64,000 bases of DNA from assembly GCF_021190955.1 (NCBI RefSeq), contig NZ_JAIOAO010000003.1, positions 682,001 through 746,000 on the forward strand. Reading direction: 5' to 3'. A program made the position numbers and the translations under genes. The first letter of the stretch is position 1; each line of letters opens with the position of its first letter. Source of the DNA: Parachryseolinea silvisoli. Its GTDB lineage: Bacteria; Bacteroidota; Bacteroidia; Cytophagales; Cyclobacteriaceae. Positions 49,436 through 57,365 of the stretch are shown one piece after another. The notes under the pieces were generated by a model. The model worked only from the letters and a program-made list of their open reading frames with translations. It did no database searches and was not told the DNA's origin.

Positions 49436-50263
49436 ATGGATAAAACGTTCGTACGAAAGCTCTATCAATCACACCTGGTGTGCCCCACTTGCCCGTCGCC
49501 GGCAGAAGTACAGCATTTCTTTGTGGAATTGCTCGGAGCACTCTTTGCTGACTTCACGCAGCTGGCACACCTCTCGGAGGAACAATTTACCGAGCTTATG
49601 GAGCGGCTTCAACGCGACCTTGCCCGGCTACTGCAGAACAACGCCGCCACCGGCACGCTGAGCGCGGTGCAGATAGCAGCCGATTTCTTTGACGCCCTTC
49701 CCAACGTCTTTGAAAAGATACAACAAGATGTAGCCGCCATGTATGCCGGTGACCCGGCGGCGAAAAGCGCGGGTGAAGTGGTACGTACCTATCCCGGTTT
49801 CTATGCGATCGCCGCCTATCGCATGGCACACCAATTATACCGCCAGAATGTGGTAGACATCCCGCGGATCGTTACCGAGCATGCGCATAGCCGTACGGGT
49901 ATTGATATTCACCCGGCAGCAACCATCGGCGACTATTTCTGCATCGACCACGGGACGGGCGTGGTAATCGGCGAGACCACTATCATTGGCGATCATGTAA
50001 AGATATACCAGGGTGTTACACTGGGCGCGCTTAGTGTTAACAAAGAAGACGCCCGGCGCAAGCGCCACCCCACCCTGCAAGACAACGTCGTCGTCTATGC
50101 CGGCGCGACGATACTCGGCGGCGAAACAACCATTGGTCACGACAGCGTGATCGGTGGCAATGTCTGGCTTACACGCAGCGTACCCCCGCATTCGAAGATC
50201 TACTACCAGGCAAAAATGTTCAACGACGATACTAATCAGACCGACATGGTCATATTCAAATAA
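49436..50263 (+). CDS. cysE: Serine O-acetyltransferase
   Basis: 275-aa enzyme that makes O-acetylserine from serine and acetyl-CoA. An N-terminal helical domain of about 150 residues (TYPGFYAIAAYRMAHQLY) precedes the left-handed beta-helix of hexapeptide repeats (GIDIHPAATIGDYFCID, TIIGDHVKIYQGVTLGA). The catalytic histidine is H172 in IDHGTGVVIGET. cysM follows 17 bp downstream, so both steps of cysteine synthesis are made from one transcript. The N-terminus carries two cysteines (CPTCPS), unusual but not known to matter. Confidence 0.93.
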   Translation: MDKTFVRKLYQSHLVCPTCPSPAEVQHFFVELLGALFADFTQLAHLSEEQFTELMERLQRDLARLLQNNAATGTLSAVQIAADFFDALPNVFEKIQQDVAAMYAGDPAAKSAGEVVRTYPGFYAIAAYRMAHQLYRQNVVDIPRIVTEHAHSRTGIDIHPAATIGDYFCIDHGTGVVIGETTIIGDHVKIYQGVTLGALSVNKEDARRKRHPTLQDNVVVYAGATILGGETTIGHDSVIGGNVWLTRSVPPHSKIYYQAKMFNDDTNQTDMVIFK

Positions 50264-50280
50264 GGAATTTCAGACTTTAT

Positions 50281-51159
50281 ATGAACCTCGCAGACCTCAT
50301 CGGTAATACGCCCCTCGTAACCCTGCAGACCATCCCGGTCAACAAGCGGGTAACAATTTACGGAAAGCTTGAAGGAAATAACCCCGGCGGAAGCGTAAAA
50401 GACCGCGCCGCCTATGGTATGATTACCGCGGCGCTCCAACGCGGACAGATCAAGCCCGGCGATAAACTGGTGGAAGCCACCAGTGGCAACACCGGCATAG
50501 CGTTGGCCATGATCGCACGTATCATGGGATTGGAAATGACCCTCGTCATGCCCGACAACTCCACACGCGAGCGTGTTCTGGCCATGGAAGCCTACGGCGC
50601 CAGGGTCATTCTGACGCCGGCCGCCAGAACCATCGAATACTCGCGCGAGCTGGCGGAGAAAATGGCCGCCGAAGAAGGATATCACATTCTCAATCAATTT
50701 GGTAACGCCGACAACTACGGTATGCATTACCGCACCACCGGCCCCGAGATCTGGCGTGACACCGCCGGCAAGGTTACGCACTTTGTCTCGGCCATGGGCA
50801 CCACCGGCACCATCATGGGCGTGTCGCGCTTCTTGAAAGAACAAAACCCCGCCATACAGATCGTAGGCACGCAGCCAACCGAAGGCTCTTGTATTCCGGG
50901 CATTCGCCGGTGGTCTCCCGAATTCTTACCCAAGATCTTTGAACCGCACCGCGTGGACCGCGTCGTGGACGTGCGTGAACAAGACGCACGGACCTATACC
51001 AAACGGCTGGCGCGCGAAGAAGGTGTACTGGCCGGCATGAGCAGTGGTGGAGCGTTGAGCGCCGCCCTGCAGATCGCCTCCGAGATCACCGAAGGAGTGA
51101 TTGTATTCATTGTCTGCGATCGGGGCGACCGCTACCTCAGCTCCGACCTGTTCGAATAA
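50281..51159 (+). CDS. cysM: Cysteine synthase (CysM-type)
   Basis: 292-aa PLP enzyme that forms cysteine from O-acetylserine and sulfide or thiosulfate. The Schiff-base lysine is K40 in NNPGGSVKDRAA. The substrate loop is EATSGNTGIALA, and the phosphate-binding loop is SAMGTTGTIMGVS. GTQPTEGSCIPGIRRW and a short C-terminus favour CysM over CysK. It follows cysE directly and probably is the second gene of the operon. Confidence 0.93.
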   Translation: MNLADLIGNTPLVTLQTIPVNKRVTIYGKLEGNNPGGSVKDRAAYGMITAALQRGQIKPGDKLVEATSGNTGIALAMIARIMGLEMTLVMPDNSTRERVLAMEAYGARVILTPAARTIEYSRELAEKMAAEEGYHILNQFGNADNYGMHYRTTGPEIWRDTAGKVTHFVSAMGTTGTIMGVSRFLKEQNPAIQIVGTQPTEGSCIPGIRRWSPEFLPKIFEPHRVDRVVDVREQDARTYTKRLAREEGVLAGMSSGGALSAALQIASEITEGVIVFIVCDRGDRYLSSDLFE

Positions 51160-51196
51160 CTACAAGTCGTTCTTCAACATAATCCCATTCCTTTTA

Positions 51197-51850
51197 ATGC
51201 GAAACCTACTCCTCATCGCCAGCCTGCTGTTACTGGAATTTACAGCAGTTGCACAAGATCCACGGCGTTTTGAAACAGAAGTAACAAATCTGGTCGCGGG
51301 CGACACCACGGTAAAGAAGAAAAATCTCATATTGTTTACGGGTAGCTCCAGTGTCCGCCTGTGGCGGCCCGACATCGCCTCGTCATTTCCCGGCAAGAAT
51401 GTGCTAAACCGGGGCTTCGGAGGCTCACACATGAGTGACCTGATCTTTTATTTCGACAAGCTCATTTTACCCTATCATCCCAAACAGATCTTTATCTATG
51501 AAGGCGACAACGACCTGGCTTCCGGCAAAACGCCCGAAGAGGTCATGCGCCAGGCCGATAGTTTGTTACGCCTCATTCGCAAAAAAGTCTCTCGTCGGGT
51601 AAACGTAGTTTTCATCGCCGCCAAGCCGAGCCTCGCACGTTGGAATCTTCGAGAGACCTATACCACCTTCAATGGCATGCTGAAAGCATGGGCAGAAAAG
51701 AATAAACATGTTACCTATGCCGATGTATGGACACCCATGCTCGATCCCAACGGTAAGGTAAAAGGCGATCTGTTCATCGAAGACGGTCTGCACATGAAAG
51801 CTAACGGCTATGAGATCTGGGCGCGCGTGCTGGCCCCCTATGTGAAGTAG
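51197..51850 (+). CDS. Secreted SGNH/GDSL-type hydrolase
   Basis: 217-aa secreted esterase- or acetylhydrolase-like protein. Signal peptide MRNLLLIASLLLLEFTAVAQ; the ATG at 51197 is chosen because upstream codons overlap cysM and do not look like a signal. Block I is FTGSSSVRLW (nucleophile about S51), the block III asparagine is in YEGDNDLASG, and the Asp-His pair is in EDGLHMKANGYEIW. The substrate is not predictable. It starts 37 bp after cysM. Confidence 0.88.
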   Translation: MRNLLLIASLLLLEFTAVAQDPRRFETEVTNLVAGDTTVKKKNLILFTGSSSVRLWRPDIASSFPGKNVLNRGFGGSHMSDLIFYFDKLILPYHPKQIFIYEGDNDLASGKTPEEVMRQADSLLRLIRKKVSRRVNVVFIAAKPSLARWNLRETYTTFNGMLKAWAEKNKHVTYADVWTPMLDPNGKVKGDLFIEDGLHMKANGYEIWARVLAPYVK

Positions 51851-51854
51851 GGGA

Positions 51855-51874
51855 GTGAGGAAAAATATCCTCAC
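51855..51874 (+). terminator. Hairpin after the SGNH hydrolase gene
   Basis: GTGAGGA (51855-51861) pairs perfectly with TCCTCAC (51868-51874) around a 6-nt A/T loop. It begins 4 bp after the stop codon but no T-run follows, so termination is only possible. Confidence 0.4.
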
Positions 51875-51947
51875 AGATGAACGTGCTTGTCTTAGGCTGG
51901 CGGGAATGAAAATTGCGTCTAGGTTTACGAACCAACAATGAGCATGT

Positions 51948-52484
51948 ATGGAGTCAAAAACAGATGTTGAGAACGTGGCCAAGACCCAAATGGACAATCG
52001 TCTGGCAAAAGCAAAACCCACGAAACTGGGCTGGTCGCCCGAAGAAGTTGAGCGTATTTCACATGCGCTGAACGAAGTGCTGGCCAATTATAGCGTTCAC
52101 TATCAAAAACTGCGTAATTACCACTGGAACGTTAAAGGCTCCGATTTTTTCGACTTGCACGAACAATTCGAACAGCTTTATACAGAGACACTCATGAACA
52201 TCGATGAGCTTGCGGAACGCATCCGCGTGTTCGGCCAGACGCCCTTCAGCACGCTGAAAGATTACCTGACAGTTTCTACCATAAAGGAAACGGGAACAGA
52301 TCTCGAATCCAGCACCATGGTCCGCGAAGTACTGAGTGATTTTACCATCTTGCTGCATTTTATGGCCGACGCCGTTCACGCTGCCGCCGAACAAGGTGAC
52401 TCCGGTACTGAAGAGATGATCAAGAAGTTTATTAACAAGCTTGAAAAGCATCACTGGATGTTGACTGCTTTTTTGGCGAAGTAA
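51948..52484 (+). CDS. dps: Dps-family DNA-binding ferritin-like protein
   Basis: 178-aa iron-storage and DNA-protection protein. The four-helix bundle carries the ferroxidase ligands H59 (RNYHWNVKG), H71 and D86 with E90 (NIDELAER), in the Dps arrangement across subunits. LLHFMADAVHAA forms the central helix. The first 25 residues are charged and lysine-containing (NRLAKAKPTK), a possible DNA-binding tail. In the family expression rises under oxidative stress or starvation; no regulator site was identified. A strong terminator follows. Confidence 0.93.
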   Translation: MESKTDVENVAKTQMDNRLAKAKPTKLGWSPEEVERISHALNEVLANYSVHYQKLRNYHWNVKGSDFFDLHEQFEQLYTETLMNIDELAERIRVFGQTPFSTLKDYLTVSTIKETGTDLESSTMVREVLSDFTILLHFMADAVHAAAEQGDSGTEEMIKKFINKLEKHHWMLTAFLAK

Positions 52485-52508
52485 AAGTCGGTTAGGCTTA
52501 CAATCAGA

Positions 52509-52547
52509 CAGGATTGAATAACATTGTATTCAATCCTGCGTTTTTTT
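52509..52547 (+). terminator. Strong intrinsic terminator after dps
   Basis: Perfect 12-bp stem CAGGATTGAATA / TATTCAATCCTG (52509-52520 and 52527-52538), a 6-nt loop, then CG and seven T at 52541-52547. Confidence 0.92.
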
Positions 52548-52563
52548 ATCCAAAGACCGTAAA

Positions 52564-54912
52564 ATGAAGTTTTATTTTTTACCGCGCTTCCGCGAAACCT
52601 GGCGTCAAGTGTGGGTTTCGTTTCAGAGCCGCACGACGTTGCGAAAAGTAATGTATGTCGCCGGCGCGTTCATCGGAGCGTCCGTTTCCTGCGTGTTGAT
52701 CCTGTTTGTACTTACATGGACGGGGGCCCTCGGACATCTTCCCGATAAAGAAGAGCTGAAGGCCGTTGAAAATCCCCTGGCGACAGAAGTATATAGTGCT
52801 GACAGTGTGCTGCTGGGGCGCTACTTCATACAGGAACGCTCCAATGTTAACTATGCCACATTGCCGCGTCACGTGGTCGACGCCGTCGTAGCCACGGAAG
52901 ACATCCGTTTCTTTGAACATGGTGGTATAGACGGCAAGAGCCTCTTGCGCGTAATGGTAAAAAGCATCCTGCTGCAGCAGGAGTCTTCCGGCGGCGGCAG
53001 TACCTTAACACAACAGCTTGCCAAAAATTTATATCCCCGACGGGAGTACTGGCTTTTCTCGATGCCTATCAACAAAATTCGCGAAATGATCCTGGCCTCA
53101 CGGCTCGAAGCGGTATATAACAAAGAGTCCCTGCTGGCATTGTACCTCAATACAGTTCCATTCGGCGACAATACCTATGGCATTGAGGCTGCCGCGCAAC
53201 GGTTTTATTCGGTACACGCGGCCGCACTCACCGTCGACCAGGCCGCTGTGTTAGTCGGTATGCTCAAAGCCACATCGTATTATAATCCTCGTCTGCACCC
53301 CGAGCGAGCCGCACAGCGACGCAATGTCGTGCTGGCGCAAATGAAAAAATATAATAAGCTATCGCAGGAAGACGTCGCCGCTGCACAGGCGCTGCCGATC
53401 AAGCTCTCGTATAATCAGATCAGCCATCACTCCGGTTTAGCGCCGTACTTTCGCGAATATATCCGGGAAGAGCTGCAGGAGTGGTGTGAACAACATACAA
53501 AAGCCAACGGTAAGCACTATAACCTGTATACCGATGGCTTAAAGATCTATACCACGATCGACTCGCGATTGCAACAATATGCCGAAATCGCTGTGAGCAA
53601 CCAAATGGCGGGACTTCAGAAACGGTTCCTGGAACATTGGGGCAGTAAAGATCCCTGGTATAACAAACCGGCCGTCCTGGACAATGCCTTGCGTAAATCC
53701 GAGCGGTACCGGTCACTGGCTCGCCAGGGGCTGGGCCATGAAGAGATCATCCACGCCATGCAGGAGCCAGTCCTCATGAATGTGCTGGCAGAAGAAGGGG
53801 AGAAGGAACGTGTCATGAGCCCATACGATTCTGTTCGGCATTACCTCCGGTTTCTGCAGGCAGGCATGTTGGCCCTTGACCCGCGCCAGGGCGCCGTCCG
53901 TGTGTGGGTAGGGGGAATCAACCACCAGTTCTTTCAATACGACCATGTGCGGGAGAATACTCGCCGGCAGATCGGCTCGACGTTTAAGCCGATCGTATAT
54001 GCCGCGGCGCTGGAACAAGGTGTTGATCCCTGCGATTTTGTCTCCGCTGCAAAAACAGAATATACCAATGTCGAAGGCTGGAAGCCGGAAAATACCGAAG
54101 AGAACTACGACCGTAAGTACTCACTCACCGGGGGCCTGGCGTACTCAGTTAACACGGTGTCGGTACGCGTGCTGGAAAAAGCCGGCATCGACAACACTAT
54201 CGCGCTTGCCCGCCGTATGGGCATCGAAAGTGACCTGCCGGCAGTGCCCGCCATCGCCCTGGGCGCAGCCAACATCTCGATGATCGAAATGGTACGTGCC
54301 TATGCGTGCTTTGTTAACAACGGCAAGACGACTACACCCTACTATCTTACAGCCATCCAGGACCATACCGGCAAGTCATTGCAGGTTTTCACAGCATCCG
54401 ACGAGTCTGTACAGGCCATGTCGCCCGAGACAGCGCAGATGATGGTTGAAATGCTCAAACACACCGTCAACGAAGGCACTGCGACCGGCCTCCGGTCGCG
54501 CTATGGCATACACAACGACATCGCCGGCAAAACCGGTACGACGCAGTCCAACGCCGATGGCTGGTTCATTGCCATGACCCCGCGTCTGGTCATCGGTTCC
54601 TGGGTTGGTGCCGACGACCCGCGCATTCGGTTCCGCAAAACCTCGCTCGGTCAGGGAGCCCGCACGGCCCTGCCCATCGTCGGCGATTTCCTGCATCAGG
54701 TCAACGCCGATAACCGCTTTGCCAACATCAGTCAGGCCCGCTTCCCCGCGCTCTATCCATCCCTGGCCAACAAGCTTGCCTGCGATCTATACCGATCGGA
54801 CAGCAACATGTTCCAGCGCCTGTTCGGTAAAAAGAACAAAGAGGAAAAACGAGCCTTCGGCGAACCCGAAAAAAAGAAAAAGGGCTTTCTCAAGCGCTTG
54901 TTCGGACGCTGA
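52564..54912 (+). CDS. Penicillin-binding protein 1A (bifunctional transglycosylase-transpeptidase)
   Basis: 782-aa peptidoglycan synthase. One membrane anchor (about 30-52). The GT51 domain has catalytic E112 in ATEDIRFFEHGG, then GGSTLTQQLAKNL and NTVPFGDNTYGIEAAA. The transpeptidase domain has the active-site serine S472 in GSTFKP (K475), an SVN motif in YSVNTVSV and KTGTTQ. The C-terminal tail is very basic (KKKKGFLKRLFGR). Domain order and length are those of class A PBPs. It follows the dps terminator and precedes the helicase by 33 bp. Confidence 0.93.
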   Translation: MKFYFLPRFRETWRQVWVSFQSRTTLRKVMYVAGAFIGASVSCVLILFVLTWTGALGHLPDKEELKAVENPLATEVYSADSVLLGRYFIQERSNVNYATLPRHVVDAVVATEDIRFFEHGGIDGKSLLRVMVKSILLQQESSGGGSTLTQQLAKNLYPRREYWLFSMPINKIREMILASRLEAVYNKESLLALYLNTVPFGDNTYGIEAAAQRFYSVHAAALTVDQAAVLVGMLKATSYYNPRLHPERAAQRRNVVLAQMKKYNKLSQEDVAAAQALPIKLSYNQISHHSGLAPYFREYIREELQEWCEQHTKANGKHYNLYTDGLKIYTTIDSRLQQYAEIAVSNQMAGLQKRFLEHWGSKDPWYNKPAVLDNALRKSERYRSLARQGLGHEEIIHAMQEPVLMNVLAEEGEKERVMSPYDSVRHYLRFLQAGMLALDPRQGAVRVWVGGINHQFFQYDHVRENTRRQIGSTFKPIVYAAALEQGVDPCDFVSAAKTEYTNVEGWKPENTEENYDRKYSLTGGLAYSVNTVSVRVLEKAGIDNTIALARRMGIESDLPAVPAIALGAANISMIEMVRAYACFVNNGKTTTPYYLTAIQDHTGKSLQVFTASDESVQAMSPETAQMMVEMLKHTVNEGTATGLRSRYGIHNDIAGKTGTTQSNADGWFIAMTPRLVIGSWVGADDPRIRFRKTSLGQGARTALPIVGDFLHQVNADNRFANISQARFPALYPSLANKLACDLYRSDSNMFQRLFGKKNKEEKRAFGEPEKKKKGFLKRLFGR

Positions 54913-54945
54913 TGGCCGTCGCATCTTTTTCGTTATCTTGGGGCC

Positions 54946-56772
54946 ATGCTTTCCGCCCCCGTTGATATCGAACGAAATATACTCTTTGACATGGCGGAAG
55001 AGTTCATCCATCAAACCTCCCGGCCCGTGTTCCTCACAGGCAAGGCCGGCACCGGTAAGACCACCTTTCTGCGTCATATCAAGACGACCACAAAAAAAAA
55101 CACGGTTATCGTGGCGCCTACCGGCGTGGCCGCGATTCACTGTGGCGGCACCACCATACATTCTTTTTTTCAGCTGCCGTTCACGCCCTTTGTGCCCGAC
55201 GCAAAGCCTGGCTTCGAACATGCCGACGACATGAGCGACAAGTATTCGTTGCTGCAGGATCTTAAGCTCGATTCCGAAAAACGGGCTGTCATTCGCGCGC
55301 TGGAGCTGCTCATCATCGACGAAGTCTCGATGGTGCGTAGCGACACCCTCGATGCCATCGACACCGTGCTGCGATACATTCGGCGGAAACCATACCGCCC
55401 CTTTGGGGGCGTGCAAGTGTTATTCATCGGTGACCTGTTTCAGCTGCCCCCTGTTATCCCCGATGACCAATGGCGCATTCTGCGCGAGTATTACGACGGA
55501 CCGTTCTTTTTCCAGGCGCGCGTCCTGCAACAGGTAAAGCCTCTGTACCTCGAGCTAAAGAAAATCTACCGCCAGCGCGACCCCGACTTCATTCGCGTCC
55601 TGAACAATGTGCGCAACAATACCATGGAAGAGGAAGACTACCTCCGGTTGCACGAGCGGTATCAACCGGGCTTCCGCCCATCCGCGCAGGAACAATACAT
55701 CACGCTGACCACGCACAACCACAAAGCCGACGCGATCAACGCCGGCGAGCTCGAAAAGTTGCCGGGTCCTACCTGGCGCTTCGAAGGGGAGGTGCGCGGC
55801 GACTTTCCGGAACGCAACTTTCCAACCGACCGGGTACTGCACCTGCGCGTCGGCGCACAGGTAATGTTTATCAAGAACGACATGGAGCGCGTACGCCGGT
55901 ACTACAACGGCAAGATCGGACGCATCACCCACATCACGTCCGATCGCATAGTCGTTATTTTCCCCGGCGAAGGACCCGAGCTGGAGGTACAAAAAGACAC
56001 CTGGAAAAATATCCGCTATACATTCAATTCCCGCACGCGCCAGGTCGAGGAAGAGATACTCGGAGAGTTTACCCAGTACGCCATTCGGTTGGCCTGGGCC
56101 GTGACCATCCACAAAAGCCAGGGACTGACCTTCGAACGCGCCATTGTCGATGCAGGCAGCTCCTTCGCGGCAGGACAAGTATATGTGGCGTTAAGCCGGT
56201 GCACCTCGCTGCAAGGCATCGTGTTGCACTCCCGCATCCTGGCCAGCAGCATCATGACCGATGAACGTATCATTCGGTTTGCCCAGGAAGAAGCATCGCT
56301 CGAATCGCTAGGTCCGCTGTTGCAACAAGAGCGGCGACAGGTGGCGCTAGAGGCGGTAGCTGCTTTATTCGACCTGGCCGGCGTGCAAGACGAGCTCATC
56401 CGTTTTCGTGACGAATTGTCCCAACGCATGTTCCGCGACAAGGCCGACGCCGAAGCCATGACCGACGACATGGTCATGAAAATGAACGTACTGCAAAATG
56501 TAGCACAGCGGTTCCAGGAACAGCTCCGGCGTATCGTACAAGAGGCATCCGTCCAAAACGATTTCCAGCCAGTTTACGCTCGTCTCGAAAACGCGCGCGA
56601 ATATTTCTCCAACCGTCTGCGAGATGACTTTCAAGGCCTGCTCGAAGAACATTACGAGGTCATGAAAGACCGCCCCCGCGTAAAAAAATACCTGGGCGAT
56701 TTGCAGGCCCTCCGTGAAGCCATCGAACAGACATACACCGACGTCCAACGCTCCGCCGACGTAACCTTTTAA
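54946..56772 (+). CDS. Pif1/RecD-like superfamily 1B helicase
   Basis: 608-aa ATP-dependent DNA helicase. Walker A GKAGTGKT is at 32-39, APTGVAAIHCGG is motif Ia, Walker B IIDEVSMVRSD has D125-E126, GDLFQLPPV is motif III, and WAVTIHKSQGLTFERAIVD with YVALSRC are motifs V-VI. This order fits the Pif1 group. A C-terminal extension of about 150 residues is helical and charged, of unknown role. Bacterial Pif1-like proteins unwind DNA and G-quadruplexes; the role here is inferred from family only. Confidence 0.88.
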   Translation: MLSAPVDIERNILFDMAEEFIHQTSRPVFLTGKAGTGKTTFLRHIKTTTKKNTVIVAPTGVAAIHCGGTTIHSFFQLPFTPFVPDAKPGFEHADDMSDKYSLLQDLKLDSEKRAVIRALELLIIDEVSMVRSDTLDAIDTVLRYIRRKPYRPFGGVQVLFIGDLFQLPPVIPDDQWRILREYYDGPFFFQARVLQQVKPLYLELKKIYRQRDPDFIRVLNNVRNNTMEEEDYLRLHERYQPGFRPSAQEQYITLTTHNHKADAINAGELEKLPGPTWRFEGEVRGDFPERNFPTDRVLHLRVGAQVMFIKNDMERVRRYYNGKIGRITHITSDRIVVIFPGEGPELEVQKDTWKNIRYTFNSRTRQVEEEILGEFTQYAIRLAWAVTIHKSQGLTFERAIVDAGSSFAAGQVYVALSRCTSLQGIVLHSRILASSIMTDERIIRFAQEEASLESLGPLLQQERRQVALEAVAALFDLAGVQDELIRFRDELSQRMFRDKADAEAMTDDMVMKMNVLQNVAQRFQEQLRRIVQEASVQNDFQPVYARLENAREYFSNRLRDDFQGLLEEHYEVMKDRPRVKKYLGDLQALREAIEQTYTDVQRSADVTF

Positions 56773-56838
56773 TCCCAGCGCCCAGCGAGCCAAAACATAA
56801 ATGACGGTGTCATGAGCCTGTCCTTTAGCGCGGACTAA

Positions 56839-56871
56839 ACTCGGGCTATACTCGGGCTATACTCGGACTCA
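56839..56871. repeat. Tandem array of 11-bp units
   Basis: Two identical copies of ACTCGGGCTAT (56839-56849 and 56850-56860) followed by a degenerate third, ACTCGGACTCA (56861-56871). A partial related unit, GCGGACTAA, precedes them. Rotated and reverse-complemented, the unit reads GAGTATAGCCC and matches the rotated 2025-2057 unit TACTAAAGCCC at 8 of 11 positions. Confidence 0.75.
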
Positions 56872-56974
56872 ACACGGAGACATCCTCCCTTTATCGCTCC
56901 GGCTGACAGCCACTCTTCTTCATTGAATCAACTATTAAATTACTGATATACAGTGCGATATTAAAAATATTGCC

Positions 56975-57032
56975 ATTTGTTTAACAAAACATAGACAAAT
57001 CCCGTTATTTGTTTTACAAAACATATACAAAT
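56975..57032 (+). promoter_or_regulatory. Two 26-bp direct repeats, probable PadR operators
   Basis: Copies at 56975-57000 and 57007-57032 match at 24 of 26 positions and are separated by CCCGTT. Each starts ATTTGT, ends ACAAAT, and contains a perfect TTTGT-N3-ACAAA inverted repeat at its left side. The second copy reaches into the start codon of padR (ATG at 57031). The 32-bp repeat spacing is about three helical turns, so two dimers would sit on one DNA face. The position suggests negative autoregulation of padR and the downstream permease. Confidence 0.75.
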
Positions 57033-57363
57033 GAGCAAGGAATACCTCGGCGAATTTGAAGAATTGGTATTAACCATGGTAGGGGTATTAGGCGAAGAAG
57101 CCTATGGTAATGCCATCGTAACAGCCATCAAAGACCGCCTGGACCGCGAATCCAACCTTAGCGCCGTACACGTTACGTTGTACCGTCTCGAAGATAAAGG
57201 CCTGGTCAAGTCGGCCATGGGTGGTGTTACAAACGCCCGCGGAGGCCGGCGGAAGCGAATATTCAATATCACCAATGCCGGCCTGTCCATGTTGCGCACG
57301 ATGAAAGAAGCCCGCATGGACCTTTGGAAACTGATCCCACAGCTTGACATAACCGCGGCATAG
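57031..57363 (+). CDS. PadR family transcriptional regulator
   Basis: 110-aa winged-helix regulator. LGEFEELVLTMVGVLGEEAYGNAIV is the first helices, SAVHVTLYRLEDKGLV the recognition helix with the PadR-typical LYRLE, and GGRRKRIFNITNAG the wing. The C-terminal dimerisation helix is short, as in the PadR-s2 type. It is followed after 2 bp by a permease gene; in Bacteroidota such PadR genes often control the adjacent permease. The repeated operator at 56975-57032 is its likely target. Confidence 0.92.
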   Translation: MSKEYLGEFEELVLTMVGVLGEEAYGNAIVTAIKDRLDRESNLSAVHVTLYRLEDKGLVKSAMGGVTNARGGRRKRIFNITNAGLSMLRTMKEARMDLWKLIPQLDITAA

Positions 57364-57365
57364 CC

